The notes below the pieces were generated by a model that worked only from the letters and a program-made list of their open reading frames with translations, was not told the origin of the DNA and searched no databases. Below are positions 43,291 to 52,666 of a DNA stretch of 64,000 bases, one piece after another. This DNA comes from Candidatus Methylobacter oryzae. Lineage in GTDB: Bacteria; Pseudomonadota; Gammaproteobacteria; Methylococcales; Methylomonadaceae. The first letter of the stretch is position 1; the number at the start of each line of letters is the position of its first letter. The stretch spans positions 55,458 through 119,457 of the forward strand of contig NZ_RYFG02000026.1 in the NCBI RefSeq assembly GCF_003994235.2. The letters are read 5' to 3'. The translations under genes were made by a program, and so were the position numbers.

Positions 43291-44518
43291 AATGTCCAAC
43301 CGAAACTTTGGCGCCTTTAGGCTGACCGATTTCCGCCAGCGTTTGCGTAAACCAAGGCGTATCGATGTTGAACGGTTTGCCGCCTTTGATGCGCGGGAAC
43401 TCGATCGCGCGCAATACAAAGTTGTTATCGTCGTCGTGGCCGATAACGCCGGCCTCGCGGCGTAACGCGCATTCAACGGCCAAGTCCGCGCAAGATTTGA
43501 TCAAGCGGACGTCTTCGGCGTTAGATGCTGAAGCGCGGGCGAAATAACCTGATTTTTGCACCAATGTTTTTTCGGCACCGAGCATTTGCGCGAACTGGTC
43601 GCCGAACCATTTGCCTGGGTTAACCGCATCCAGTTTGACGTGGCCGAACGCATCGCGCGGCACTTCCTGGCCTTTAGCTTGCATTTCTGCAACGATAGAC
43701 TCAACGCCGGCGCCTTCCGATACGAAGATGTTGACGCAATCGACTTTATCCATCACTGCGCGCAGACGGGCCGCTTCGGCAGCAATATCGATAGCCATTT
43801 CCGGAATGAATACGCCGTGAACTTCATAACTTTCGCGGCTCAAGCCCAGCTCAGGCAGCCATTCGGCACGGTCCAGCATCTTGCGGTATTCAACAGCAGT
43901 CGCAGCAGTCAACCAACCGCAGCTGCGGCCCATCACTTCGTGAACGATCAACATGCGCGGGTTGGCGTTGTTTTCGGCAACCACGTTCCAGAAGTAACGC
44001 GCGCCTTGCTCGGCAGCAGTCCAGGCGCCCAGCGATTGTTTGATTGGGAACACATCGTTATCGACGGTTTTAGGCAGGCCGATAACAGTCAGGCCGTAGT
44101 TGTTTTGCGCGAGGAACGCAGCAAGATCGGCCGCCGCGGTGTTGGTATCGTCGCCGCCGATAGTGTGTAGAACGTCAACGCCGTCTTTAACCAATTGGTC
44201 GGCAGCAACTTTTTGCGGATCTTCGCCTTCTTGCACCAAGCCGCGTTTAACGCAGTCTTTAACGTTAGTCAGCTTGACGCGGCTGTTGCCGATGACCGAA
44301 CCACCGAAACGGTGCAACAGGCTTGCTTTGGCGCGAACTTCCGGAGTCACGGCATAAGAATCGCCCAACAACAAACCTTTATAGCCGCTACGGTAGCAGA
44401 TGATTTCAATGGAAGGATCGATTTCAGTGTAACGCTCGATCAGGCTGCCGATGGCCGAGTTTAAGCAAGGGGCCAAGCCGCCTGCGGTGAGAATCGCAAC
44501 TTTTTTTGGTTTATTCAT
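43289..44518 (-). CDS. Pyrophosphate-dependent 6-phosphofructokinase
   Basis: A 409-residue phosphofructokinase. The IGGDDTNTAA motif, with Asp in place of Gly, and GLPKTVDND are marks of the PPi-dependent group. It reversibly phosphorylates fructose 6-phosphate; methanotroph enzymes are known also to act on sedoheptulose 7-phosphate. Adjacent fbp catalyses the opposite direction. The ATG at 44518 gives MNKPKKVAILTAGG; a TTG 4 codons upstream is also in frame. It is known in Methylococcales as part of the RuMP/EMP route. The stop lies in repeat P copy 4. Confidence 0.93.
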   Translation of the reverse strand: MNKPKKVAILTAGGLAPCLNSAIGSLIERYTEIDPSIEIICYRSGYKGLLLGDSYAVTPEVRAKASLLHRFGGSVIGNSRVKLTNVKDCVKRGLVQEGEDPQKVAADQLVKDGVDVLHTIGGDDTNTAAADLAAFLAQNNYGLTVIGLPKTVDNDVFPIKQSLGAWTAAEQGARYFWNVVAENNANPRMLIVHEVMGRSCGWLTAATAVEYRKMLDRAEWLPELGLSRESYEVHGVFIPEMAIDIAAEAARLRAVMDKVDCVNIFVSEGAGVESIVAEMQAKGQEVPRDAFGHVKLDAVNPGKWFGDQFAQMLGAEKTLVQKSGYFARASASNAEDVRLIKSCADLAVECALRREAGVIGHDDDNNFVLRAIEFPRIKGGKPFNIDTPWFTQTLAEIGQPKGAKVSVGH

Positions 44519-44633
44519 GGAGAAACTCAAATAGTGAAATTAAAAAACGGGAATTTTAACATACAGGGAAGCTATTTTTTAGTCCCGTTCTCCGGCAAGG
44601 AGACGATTTAACCGCCCAAGCAAACTTTGCCGA

Positions 44634-45647
44634 TTAATTTTTATCCGCTTCCAAATGATAGCCGACGACCCGCTCGACCTCGTTCTTAGCCCCCAAGACC
44701 AGCGGAACGCGCTGGTGCAGCGCATTAGGCTTAAGATCGAGAATCCGCTCGCGCCCTGTCGAACAGGCTCCGCCCGCCTGTTCGATAATAAACGCCATCG
44801 GATTGGCTTCGTACAACAGGCGCAGATGGCCGGGCTTCGACGGATCGCGAAAATCGTACGGATACATAAAAATGCCGCCGCGCATCAGTATCCGGTAGAC
44901 CTCGGCCACCAACGACGCAATCCAGCGCATGTTAAAATTCTTGCCGCGCGGCCCGTCCGTACCTTGCACGCATTCGTCGATATAGCGGCGCATCGGCGGC
45001 TCCCAGAAACGATGGTTAGACATGTTGATCGCAAATTCTTTTGCGTCTGCCGGAATCGTCATATTCGGATGCGTCAGCATAAATTCGCCGACGTCCTGAT
45101 CCAACGTGAAACCGTTGACGCCGTGACCTGTCGTCAACACCATCATCGTCGACGGGCCGTACAACACAAAACCGGCGCAAACTTGCTCGCTGCCTTTTTG
45201 CAGAAAATCTTCCAGCGTCGGCTCCGCGCCTTCGCGGCAACGCAGTATTGAAAATATAGTGCCGACCGTCAGGTTGAGATCGATATTCGAAGAACCGTCC
45301 AACGGATCGAACAGCGCCAGGTATTTGCCTTTCGGATAGTGCGGAGGAATCGGAATAAGCTCGTCGTTTTCTTCGGACGCCATGCCGGCCAAATGTCCGG
45401 ACCAACTCAGCGCATCGATCATGATGTCATTGGAGATGATATCCAGTTTCTTTTGCACCTCGCCCTGAACGTTCTCGGAATCGGCACTGCCCAATACGCC
45501 GACCAAGTTGCCTTGATTGACCAGATGCGAGATTTTTTTACAGGCGGTCACAATATCGCTCAATAACGACGTAAACGCGCCCGACGCGCCTGGCAGCTCG
45601 CGCTGCTGCTCAATGATGAACCGGGTCAAGGTAACAGGGTTGCTCAT
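44634..45647 (-). CDS. fbp: Fructose-1,6-bisphosphatase class I
   Basis: A 337-residue enzyme hydrolysing fructose 1,6-bisphosphate to fructose 6-phosphate. The metal-binding motif [14 protein letters not shown] and the upstream SEENDELI acidic patch are clear. It lies 115 bp upstream of the PPi-PFK gene on the same strand, so the pair sets the direction of hexose phosphate flow. Confidence 0.97.
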   Translation of the reverse strand: MSNPVTLTRFIIEQQRELPGASGAFTSLLSDIVTACKKISHLVNQGNLVGVLGSADSENVQGEVQKKLDIISNDIMIDALSWSGHLAGMASEENDELIPIPPHYPKGKYLALFDPLDGSSNIDLNLTVGTIFSILRCREGAEPTLEDFLQKGSEQVCAGFVLYGPSTMMVLTTGHGVNGFTLDQDVGEFMLTHPNMTIPADAKEFAINMSNHRFWEPPMRRYIDECVQGTDGPRGKNFNMRWIASLVAEVYRILMRGGIFMYPYDFRDPSKPGHLRLLYEANPMAFIIEQAGGACSTGRERILDLKPNALHQRVPLVLGAKNEVERVVGYHLEADKN

Positions 45648-45825
45648 GCTTTATCGCTCCAATGATAGATATTCAAAAATACTTTTAAGTTTACAAAGTA
45701 ATAATATATCGCAAATCATAAAAGGCGGTATTAATGGCGTTCATATAGCGCTATTGCTTTGGTATTTTTGTAGTAGCCGTTCCGCTACATTTAACCTGCT
45801 GAATTAACCGGAGAACTTGATATCG

Positions 45826-46233
45826 ATGTTGCAAATATCCAATCAGGCCAATATTCCGGATAGTAAAATTGAAATTCACGCAATTCGTGCGCAAGGAACC
45901 GGCGGACAGAATGTCAATAAAGTTTCAAGCGCCGTTCACTTGCGGTTTGACATTAACGCATCCTCATTACCTGAGTTTTATAAAGAAAAACTATTGGCTT
46001 TAAACATCTCTAAAGAGGGCATGATTATTATCAAAGCGCAGCAGCATCGAACTCAGGAAAAAAACAAGGAGGATGCCTTAAATCGGTTGCAGGCATTGAT
46101 CCAAAGCGTAGCCGTTACACACAAAAAGCGCAAAGCAACAAAGCCGACCCAGAGCTCGAAACTAAAACGCCTGGATAGTAAAGCCAAACAAAGCAGACTT
46201 AAGGCTTTGAGAAAAAATATTAGTTTTGATTGA
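45826..46233 (+). CDS. arfB: Alternative ribosome-rescue factor ArfB (YaeJ)
   Basis: A 135-residue peptidyl-tRNA hydrolase acting on stalled ribosomes. The GGQ motif is in RAQGTGGQNVNKVSSAVHLR near residue 25. The basic tail (THKKRKATKPTQ, then KLKRLDSKAKQSRLK) inserts into the empty mRNA channel. The ATG at 45826 aligns with the family start (MLQISNQANIPD); a TTG at 45817 is in frame. It is divergent from fbp. Confidence 0.95.
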   Translation: MLQISNQANIPDSKIEIHAIRAQGTGGQNVNKVSSAVHLRFDINASSLPEFYKEKLLALNISKEGMIIIKAQQHRTQEKNKEDALNRLQALIQSVAVTHKKRKATKPTQSSKLKRLDSKAKQSRLKALRKNISFD

Positions 46234-46630
46234 CCCGATTGATCATCGCATCTCCATCCCGGTTCTGACATAACTATTCAGTACATAGAGAAACGGCACA
46301 CGGATGGCACGGGCCAGACTGATTTAACAGGGATTTCTAGTTCAAGCCCAGTTTAATTACGCTTTTAAAATCAGTGACAATCCGTTTAATCCGTGTCGTC
46401 CATGTTCTATTAGGTACGCTGAAATAATTACGTTTTGACTAGCCGCTCAAACCTACCGGAAGTACCCGGATTAGATGACTTTATTCCAATCCTTGACGCA
46501 AATTTAGCTAGCCCTTCACCGTTCCGGCTAACGCTAACCTTGATTAAGCTAGGTGCAGTTTGCAGGCTCATTGTATAATTCATCGCAATGTTCTTTACCG
46601 ACCTCTTAAACCTAAAGGATTGATTAAAAT
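46234..46630. other. Gap between arfB and pssA
   Basis: About 400 bp, mostly taken by a repeat of family H at 46291-46412. The remaining 220 bp before pssA must contain its promoter; none stands out. No gene. Confidence 0.5.
46291..46412. repeat. Inverted repeat family H (ACACGGAT type), copy 1
   Basis: The left arm GGCACACGGATGGCACGG, followed by AGACTGATTTAACAGGGATTT, matches the reverse complement of the right arm of the copy at 55535-55643. The right arm CCGTTTAATCCGTGTCG mirrors the left arm, so the whole is an imperfect long hairpin. It lies between same-strand genes. Confidence 0.7.
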
Positions 46631-47371
46631 ATGCTTCCAGAAAAACGCTTAACTCGTCGCCGTGGAATTTATTTGCTGCCCAATTTATTTACCACGGGAG
46701 CCCTGTTTTCCGGCTTCTATGCAATTACTTCGGCGATGGGCGGACGTTACGAGACCGCTGTCGTAGCCATTTTCGTAGCGATGATTCTGGATGGCCTGGA
46801 CGGGCGCGTGGCTCGGCTAACCAATACACAGAGCGAGTTCGGCGCCCAATACGACAGTCTTTCCGATATGGTTTCATTCGGCGCGGCTCCGGCGTTGGTC
46901 ATGTATGCATGGGCATTTTCCAGCCTTGGCAAATTGGGCCTGTTTGCCGCATTTGTTCATGCGGCGGGCGGCGCGTTAAGGCTCGCGCGCTTTAACACCC
47001 AGTTGGCAACGGCCGACAAGAATTATTTCCAAGGCCTGCCCAGCCCTGCCGCCGCCGCTATCCTGGCCGGCTTCATCTGGATTTGCCTGGAGTATAAATA
47101 CGACATCGAGCTGTTCAAATATTTTGCGCTCGCGTTAACCGTCAGCACCGGTTTATTGATGGTCAGCAATTTCCGTTATTGGAGCTTCAAAAAAATCGAT
47201 TTAAAAGGCAAAGTGCCTTTTATTGTCGCCATCGCCGCAATGCTGGCCATCGCTTTTGTGATGGCGCAACCGCAAACGATGTTGTTCTTGCTATTTTTAG
47301 GTTACGCGATTTCAGGCCCGGTTATCACCTTGATCGTGCGTAAACGCAAACTGCAGGGGCGTAAAGCGTAA
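46631..47371 (+). CDS. pssA: CDP-diacylglycerol-serine O-phosphatidyltransferase
   Basis: A 246-residue integral membrane enzyme of phospholipid synthesis, forming phosphatidylserine. The CDP-alcohol phosphatidyltransferase motif is complete: LDGLDGRVARLTNTQSEFG, then YDSLSDMVSFG. About 6-8 membrane spans. It belongs to the type II (Bacillus-like) class, not the E. coli PssA type. Confidence 0.95.
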   Translation: MLPEKRLTRRRGIYLLPNLFTTGALFSGFYAITSAMGGRYETAVVAIFVAMILDGLDGRVARLTNTQSEFGAQYDSLSDMVSFGAAPALVMYAWAFSSLGKLGLFAAFVHAAGGALRLARFNTQLATADKNYFQGLPSPAAAAILAGFIWICLEYKYDIELFKYFALALTVSTGLLMVSNFRYWSFKKIDLKGKVPFIVAIAAMLAIAFVMAQPQTMLFLLFLGYAISGPVITLIVRKRKLQGRKA

Positions 47372-47706
47372 AATCTGCTTGAGGCCGCATAGCCATTGGC
47401 GTATAGTCACGACCATGTTTATTCAAATCAATCATGCATTTCTAAATTATCTTTCCGGCGCAATGTTTGCCGGAACTGCTTTATGTACATGGTTATGCCA
47501 GCCTTTAAGATTCCTGCCCTGACGGGCAACTATCTTTTTCTATATTAACGATTTAATCCCCTATATCCGTATATCAATCTAACAGTTGGTAATCCTTCAT
47601 CGATCGCATGGAGGCAAGAAGTAGAGCACCCAAAACAGCCGCTTTACGACTGCAAGGAGCTATTACCGAGACGATGCAGGGAGCAATTGCCGAGAATGGA
47701 GTTTTT
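47372..47706. other. Gap between pssA and leuA with a hairpin
   Basis: A 7-bp hairpin TTCCGGC/GCCGGAA (47453-47475) may end the pssA transcript. No leader peptide with a run of Leu codons and no T-box was found before leuA. An upstream in-frame extension of leuA by 33 codons reads as low-complexity ([13 protein letters not shown]) and is rejected. Confidence 0.55.
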
Positions 47707-49251
47707 ATGAAAGACAAATTAATTATATTCGATACAACCTTGCGCGATGGCGAGCAAAGTCCCGGCGCATCAATGACTCGCGATGAAAAAATACGGATTG
47801 CCAAGGCCTTGGAACGTTTAAGAGTCGATGTGATTGAGGCCGGTTTCCCTGCCGCCAGCCCAGGCGATTTTGAAGCCGTTCAATCGGTCGCCAACGTCAT
47901 AAAAGACAGTGTGGTCTGCGGACTGGCCCGCGCCCTGGATAAGGATATAGATCGTGCCGGCGAAGCGCTAAAAGGCGCCAACCAATCGCGTATTCATACC
48001 TTTATCGCCACCTCGCCCATCCATATGCAAATGAAATTGCAGATGCAGCCGGAACAAGTCATTGAGTATGCGGTCAGGGCTGTTAAACGCGCGCGGCAAT
48101 ATACCGACAATGTCGAGTTTTCGCCGGAAGATGCGGGCCGCTCGGAAGAAGACTTCTTATGCCGGATTCTCGAAGCCGTTATCGATGCCGGGGCGACAAC
48201 ACTAAACATCCCTGATACCGTCGGCTACAGCGTTCCTGAACAGTTCGGCGCGACGATTGCGAATTTGATCCGCCGCATTCCTAATTCGGACAAGGCGATT
48301 TTCTCGGTGCATTGCCATAACGACTTGGGCCTTGCGGTTGCCAATTCGCTGTCGGCGGTCATGAACGGCGCTCGGCAGGTTGAATGCACGATTAACGGCT
48401 TGGGCGAACGCGCCGGTAACGCGTCGCTGGAAGAAGTGGTCATGGCCGTGCGCACGCGCAAGGATGTGTTTACTTGCCAAACCGGCATTGATACCCGCGA
48501 AATTTTGACCTGTTCAAAATTGGTATCGTCAATCACCGGCTTCCCTGTGCAACCCAACAAAGCCATCGTCGGCGCCAATGCGTTTGCGCATGAGGCAGGC
48601 ATCCATCAGGACGGCGTATTGAAAAGCCGCGAAACCTACGAAATCATGCGCGCCGAAGACGTGGGCTGGACCGCTAACCGTATGGTGCTGGGCAAACATT
48701 CCGGCAGAAATGCATTCAAGAGCCGCATTACCGAATTGGGCTTTGAGTTCGCTTCCGAAGAAGAACTGAACGAAGCTTTTGCCCGCTTTAAACAATTGGC
48801 CGACAAAAAGCACGAAATTTTCGATGAAGACTTGCAAACGCTGATTTCGGAAGCTTCGTTTGAAGCGGAAGACGAGCACGTTAAACTGATCGCCCTGAAA
48901 GTCTGCTCTGAAACCGGCGAAATACCTAACGCAACCGTTACGTTACGCGTGGCAAACAAAGAAGTCACCGGCAACGCCGAGGGTGGCGGTGCGGTGGATG
49001 CCAGTTTAAAAGCCATTGAAAAGCTGGTGCAAACCAACGCCACGCTGGAGCTTTATTCGGTTAACAGCATCACTAACGGCACCGATGCCCAAGGCGAGGT
49101 GACCATCCGCCTTGAACAGGCGGGCCGGATTGTTAACGGCTTGGGTGCCGATACCGACATTGTTATCGCCTCGGCCAAAGCCTATATTAATGCCGTCAAT
49201 AAACTGCAAAGCCCCGATCAACGTCAACATCCTCAGAAAGGGGACGTCTGA
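47707..49251 (+). CDS. leuA: 2-isopropylmalate synthase
   Basis: A 514-residue enzyme for the first step of leucine synthesis, condensing acetyl-CoA with 2-oxoisovalerate. [16 protein letters not shown] opens the TIM barrel, with the metal ligands in [16 protein letters not shown]. The C-terminal leucine-binding domain (about 390-510) is complete. The ATG at 47707 has GGAG five bases before it. Other leu genes are not in the window. Confidence 0.97.
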   Translation: MKDKLIIFDTTLRDGEQSPGASMTRDEKIRIAKALERLRVDVIEAGFPAASPGDFEAVQSVANVIKDSVVCGLARALDKDIDRAGEALKGANQSRIHTFIATSPIHMQMKLQMQPEQVIEYAVRAVKRARQYTDNVEFSPEDAGRSEEDFLCRILEAVIDAGATTLNIPDTVGYSVPEQFGATIANLIRRIPNSDKAIFSVHCHNDLGLAVANSLSAVMNGARQVECTINGLGERAGNASLEEVVMAVRTRKDVFTCQTGIDTREILTCSKLVSSITGFPVQPNKAIVGANAFAHEAGIHQDGVLKSRETYEIMRAEDVGWTANRMVLGKHSGRNAFKSRITELGFEFASEEELNEAFARFKQLADKKHEIFDEDLQTLISEASFEAEDEHVKLIALKVCSETGEIPNATVTLRVANKEVTGNAEGGGAVDASLKAIEKLVQTNATLELYSVNSITNGTDAQGEVTIRLEQAGRIVNGLGADTDIVIASAKAYINAVNKLQSPDQRQHPQKGDV

Positions 49252-49300
49252 TTGAGGTGGAAGGTGAAAGGCGCAAGGCTCAAGGCAAAAGACTCATCGT

Positions 49301-49347
49301 TCCCACGCGCCGGCGTGGGAGCGCATCCTGCAACGCTCCAGCGTTGC
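49301..49347. repeat. Double hairpin repeat (TCCCACGC / GCAACGC)
   Basis: Hairpin one: TCCCACGC...GCGTGGGA (49301-49320). Hairpin two: GCAACGC, TCCA, GCGTTGC (49330-49347). This two-hairpin form is a widely scattered proteobacterial repeat. It ends 21 bp before the UDG start, leaving little room for a native ribosome site. A broken trace (TCGTTCCCACGCG) is seen near 14410. Confidence 0.7.
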
Positions 49348-49368
49348 GAATAACTGGCTGAGTCGGCT

Positions 49369-50157
49369 TTGGATAACGCAACACGCCTGCAATACCTGGA
49401 AGCCATGGGCATCGATGTCTGGTTGCCCCGAGCTGTCCCTGCTCAAGAGCAAGACTCGACATTCGAGCCCTCAGCGACAATTGAATCGACCTTAGAAACA
49501 GCTGACACTATAGCTGAAAATGCGCCGCCCGAACCTGAACAACCTACCGACAACTGGGAAACCTTACAAGCCGAAGTCTCCCCATGCACTAAATGCGAGT
49601 TGTGCAAAACGCGCACTCAAACTGTTTTCGGTTCGGGCAATAAAAATGCCGAATGGATGATTATCGGCGAAGGCCCCGGACAAAATGAAGATCAACAAGG
49701 CTTGCCTTTCGTCGGCAAGGCGGGTCTGTTGTTAACGGAAATGTTAAGAGCTATCGGTCTTGATCGCGAAGAAGTCTTTATCGCCAATATTGTCAAATGC
49801 CGCCCTCCCGCTAACCGCGACCCCAAACCCATCGAGATCGAATCCTGCAAGCCTTATTTATTACGGCAAATAGCATTGGTCAAACCGAAAATCATTGTCG
49901 TTTTAGGACGGATTGCCGCGCAAGCGCTGCTGAATACGGATGAACCTATCGGCAAATTGAGGGGGAAAATCCATACTTTAAATGATACCCCGGTTATTGT
50001 AGTCTATCACCCCGCGTACTTACTGAGGTCATTGCTGGATAAGCGCAAAGCCTGGACGGACTTAAAACTCGCGATGCAAACATATAAAGCTGAGTTGAGC
50101 GGCTTGTCCGCTCAAACGAAACTTATGCCCTTTGGGCACAAAAAAATTAAAGGTTGA
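49369..50157 (+). CDS. Uracil-DNA glycosylase, family 4/5-like, with Fe-S cluster
   Basis: A 262-residue base-excision repair enzyme. Cys73, Cys76 and Cys79 (CTKCELC), the Cys of VKCRPPANRDP and that of ESCKPYLL supply the cluster ligands. Motif A is GEGPGQNEDQQGLPFVG; motif B is YHPAYLLRS. The start is TTG at 49369 (MDNATRLQYLEAMG, family-like), with no clear ribosome site. A linker, about residues 20-60, is acidic and Glu/Thr-rich. The last 22 residues (ELSGLSAQTKLMPFGHKKIK) are encoded by palindromic repeat P copy 5. The stop overlaps the region just before rimI. Confidence 0.93.
   Translation: MDNATRLQYLEAMGIDVWLPRAVPAQEQDSTFEPSATIESTLETADTIAENAPPEPEQPTDNWETLQAEVSPCTKCELCKTRTQTVFGSGNKNAEWMIIGEGPGQNEDQQGLPFVGKAGLLLTEMLRAIGLDREEVFIANIVKCRPPANRDPKPIEIESCKPYLLRQIALVKPKIIVVLGRIAAQALLNTDEPIGKLRGKIHTLNDTPVIVVYHPAYLLRSLLDKRKAWTDLKLAMQTYKAELSGLSAQTKLMPFGHKKIKG
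50086..50143 (+). repeat. Palindromic repeat family P, copy 5 (inside the UDG gene 3' end)
   Basis: A near-complete copy: TTGAGCGG, CTTGT, CCGCTCAA gives a perfect 8-bp palindrome, followed by the perfect mini-hairpin TGCCC, TTT, GGGCA. It is read in the same frame as copy 1 (ELSGLSAQTKLMPFGHKK). Confidence 0.88.
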
Positions 50158-50159
50158 TC

Positions 50160-50702
50160 ATGTTGGGAATAATGTTAGACAAAATAAAAGATTTTATAAC
50201 TTACGATGCCGATAGAGAGTTCTACGCTAAATTATTTCCCGACTCAGTAGGTAGAAAAGACTTAATGCGCTTGAGAAAAATGAGAAGCTCCGACTTGCCT
50301 CAAGTGATGGCAATCGAAAGAGCAAGCTACCAATTTCCCTGGGGCGAGGATATTTTCAGGGACTGCTTTAGAGCGAACTATAACTGCTGGGTCTGCGAAG
50401 AGCAGGATGTCATATTGGGATACTGCATACTGTCAATGGCTGTAGGCGAAGCCCATGTTTTAAATATTTGCGTGGCGCCGGCCGAACAGGGACAAGGCAT
50501 AGGCCGCAAAATGCTGGAGAATCTTATAGAAACGGCCCGAGGCCGGGCAGAAACAATGTTTCTTGAAGTCAGGCCGTCCAATACCGTCGCCCTCGCTCTT
50601 TACCAGGACATGGGCTTCAACGAAATCGGCATCAGGAAAGGTTACTATCAAGCCGAAAACGGCCGCGAAGACGCCATCATGCTGGCGTTGCAAATTTTTT
50701 GA
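50160..50702 (+). CDS. rimI: Ribosomal protein S18 N-acetyltransferase RimI
   Basis: A 180-residue GNAT enzyme that acetylates the N-terminus of S18. The acetyl-CoA loop is VAPAEQGQGIGRKMLE. The C-terminal part EVRPSNTVALALYQDMGFNEIG and GIRKGYYQ fits RimI. It has an N-terminal extension of about 35 residues (KIKDFITYDADREFYAKLF) relative to the E. coli protein. The ATG at 50160 lies 2 bp after the UDG stop. Confidence 0.92.
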   Translation: MLGIMLDKIKDFITYDADREFYAKLFPDSVGRKDLMRLRKMRSSDLPQVMAIERASYQFPWGEDIFRDCFRANYNCWVCEEQDVILGYCILSMAVGEAHVLNICVAPAEQGQGIGRKMLENLIETARGRAETMFLEVRPSNTVALALYQDMGFNEIGIRKGYYQAENGREDAIMLALQIF

Positions 50703-50720
50703 AGAGAACACGGGGAAAAA

Positions 50721-50752
50721 GCGAAAGGCGAAAAACACCTTTCGCCTTTCGC
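50721..50752 (-). terminator. Hairpin terminator after suhB (minus strand)
   Basis: GCGAAAGGCGAAA and TTTCGCCTTTCGC make a perfect 13-bp stem with a 6-nt loop. On the minus strand it is followed by TTTTTCCCC, fitting a rho-independent terminator for suhB. It could also end rimI on the plus strand. Confidence 0.75.
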
Positions 50753-50788
50753 CTATAGTTGCCAGGGCTTGAATTTTCTACCCAACAA

Positions 50789-51583
50789 TTATTTCAAATT
50801 ATCGGTAACATGCGGCTCTATCAGCTGATACATGACCTGATGCATTTTAGGACTACCGGCGATCAGGTTGCCCGATTCCAGATACTTATCATTAAAAGAA
50901 AAGTCGGTAACCGCACCGCCTGCTTCTTTTATCAATAGAACTCCCGCGGCCATATCCCATTCCATCAGGCCGATTTCCCAAAAACCGTCCAATCGGCCGG
51001 CAGCCACATAAGCCAAATCAAGCGCTGCAGCGCCCGCACGGCGAATTCCGGCCGAATCGGTTGCGATAGCGCGGAACATTCCCAAATAAGCATCCATATG
51101 CAGATCGGTTTTAAACGGAAAACCGGTGCCGATTAATGCGCCTTTCAAGCTGGTTTGCTTGGTCACCCGAAGGCGGCGATTGTTTAACATCGCGCCGCCG
51201 CCGCGTTTGGCGGTAAATAATTCATCGCGTTGCGGATCGTAAACGACCCCCACTTCAATCCTGCCTTTGTATTTCAACGCAATGGAAACCGCATATTGCG
51301 GAAAGCCGTGCAGAAAATTGGTGGTGCCGTCCAGAGGATCGATAACCCAGACAAAATCATTACCTTCCTGCGCCCCGCTTTCTTCCGCCAAAATACTGTG
51401 CTCGGGATAGGCCGTCTTGATAATGTTGATGATTTCCCGTTCGGCCATACGGTCAACCTCGCTGGCATAATCGTTTTTACCTTTCTGGTCGACATGCAGA
51501 CGATCGATATTTTCAGATGAGCGGAGTATCAAGTCGCCGGCGCTTCTAGCGGCGCGGACGGCAATATTTAACATGGGTTGCAT
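50789..51583 (-). CDS. suhB: Inositol-1-monophosphatase family protein SuhB
   Basis: A 264-residue Mg-dependent phosphatase; in E. coli SuhB is also a factor in rRNA transcription antitermination. The metal motif WVIDPLDGTTNFLHGFPQY is at about residues 80-98, and EWDMAAGVLLIKEAGG lies near the C-terminus. It is divergent from trmJ as in other gammaproteobacteria. Confidence 0.95.
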   Translation of the reverse strand: MQPMLNIAVRAARSAGDLILRSSENIDRLHVDQKGKNDYASEVDRMAEREIINIIKTAYPEHSILAEESGAQEGNDFVWVIDPLDGTTNFLHGFPQYAVSIALKYKGRIEVGVVYDPQRDELFTAKRGGGAMLNNRRLRVTKQTSLKGALIGTGFPFKTDLHMDAYLGMFRAIATDSAGIRRAGAAALDLAYVAAGRLDGFWEIGLMEWDMAAGVLLIKEAGGAVTDFSFNDKYLESGNLIAGSPKMHQVMYQLIEPHVTDNLK

Positions 51584-51925
51584 AGGCGGATTTCGATATA
51601 TATAAACACGGACGACTGCATCAGAGCAGGATGTTGGTAGAAAACTGCTCCAAGCCCTTTTCTACATTGACCTCCAGAGAAGGAGGAAATGCCGCGAAAT
51701 TGCATAGAGCAATCGCGGCTGACTACCAGGGATGGTGGAATGCCGCAAGATTGCATGGAGCAATCGCGGCCACCACGTCCCTACGGCCTAGCAATGCAGG
51801 ACAGAAAATGCTCGTGCATTTTCTGCGTTCAATTACATCCATGTAACCAAGCAATTGCCGAAAAGCGCATATAATAGCAAATCTTTTGCTAAACTTAGGC
51901 TCTTTTTTTACCCAAGGACAACGCT
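51584..51925. other. Divergent region between suhB and trmJ with repeats
   Basis: No gene. It holds the tandem hairpin repeats at 51674-51775 and the hairpin at 51802-51825. The promoters of suhB and trmJ lie in the flanks, with nothing distinctive. Confidence 0.5.
51674..51825. repeat. Tandem hairpin repeat pair plus a third hairpin
   Basis: Two 50-52 bp units begin at 51674 and 51726. Each starts CCAG and contains GCCGCgA...ATTGC...GCAAT.CGCGGC, which folds into a hairpin. A perfect 10-bp hairpin (CAGAAAATGC, TCGT, GCATTTTCTG) lies at 51802-51825. The phrase CCAGGGATGG.GGAA.TGCCG is shared with the MITE-like element at 43002-43136, so these belong to a related sequence pool. Confidence 0.65.
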
Positions 51926-52666
51926 TTGCTGTCTACTATAAAAATCGTATTGGTCGAAACAACGCATCCGGGAAATATCGGCGCCGTTGCCCGGGCAATG
52001 AAAAACATGAAGATGCATAACCTCTGCCTGGTGGCGCCTAAAATATTTCCCAGCGCCGACGCGACCTCCAGGGCATCCGGGGCTGACGACGTATTATCGG
52101 GCGCAACCGTTTGCGAAACTTTGCAAGAAGCCGTTGCCGATTGCCAATTGGTTATTGGCGCCAGCGCCCGGGGCCGAACGATTAGCTGGCCGGAAATTAC
52201 GCCCCGGGAATGCGCGGAGAAAATACTGATCCGTGAGCCCGGCAATAAAGTAGCCATTCTTTTCGGCCGGGAAAATTCGGGCTTAAAAAATCATGAGTTG
52301 GATCTGTGCCATTTTTTACTGCGCATTCCCTGCAACAGCGAATACAGCTCGCTGAATATTGCCGCGGCCGTACAAGTTGTTTGTTATGAATTATTTGTAA
52401 CATCCGGCTTGGCGCCGCAAGAAGAAATTTTTGTCGGCGATAAAGGTGAGCAAGCTTTGGCCACGGCCGCGCAAATGGAATCTTTTTATACCCATATGGC
52501 TGAAGCATTATCCGATATTGGCTTCATGCATCCGGCCAAATCAAAATCCATCATGCGGCGCTTGCGCAGAATATATAACCGGATACAACTGGATACTAAG
52601 GAACTGGACATACTTCGGGGCATCTTGCGGATGTCCCAAGGCCACAAGAGGAATAACGATGTTTAA
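51926..52666 (+). CDS. trmJ: tRNA (cytidine/uridine-32-2'-O-)-methyltransferase TrmJ
   Basis: A 246-residue SPOUT methyltransferase modifying position 32 of tRNA. The knot motifs are [14 protein letters not shown] and [18 protein letters not shown]. The N-terminus [22 protein letters not shown] is diagnostic. The start is a TTG at 51926 with AAGGA seven bases upstream. The gene overlaps cysE by 8 bp. Confidence 0.95.
   Translation: MLSTIKIVLVETTHPGNIGAVARAMKNMKMHNLCLVAPKIFPSADATSRASGADDVLSGATVCETLQEAVADCQLVIGASARGRTISWPEITPRECAEKILIREPGNKVAILFGRENSGLKNHELDLCHFLLRIPCNSEYSSLNIAAAVQVVCYELFVTSGLAPQEEIFVGDKGEQALATAAQMESFYTHMAEALSDIGFMHPAKSKSIMRRLRRIYNRIQLDTKELDILRGILRMSQGHKRNNDV

Noticed and set aside
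43231..43476. 81-codon frame overlapping the PFK end and the repeat
   Set aside because: It is out of frame with the PFK gene and arises from the repeat sequence; no ribosome site.
47608..47706. 33-codon N-terminal extension of leuA
   Set aside because: It reads as low-complexity sequence not found in LeuA proteins; the ATG at 47707 has a good ribosome site.
52431..52658. 76-codon N-terminal extension of cysE
   Set aside because: It overlaps the trmJ coding region in another frame; the start at 52659 has GAGGA upstream and gives the normal CysE length.
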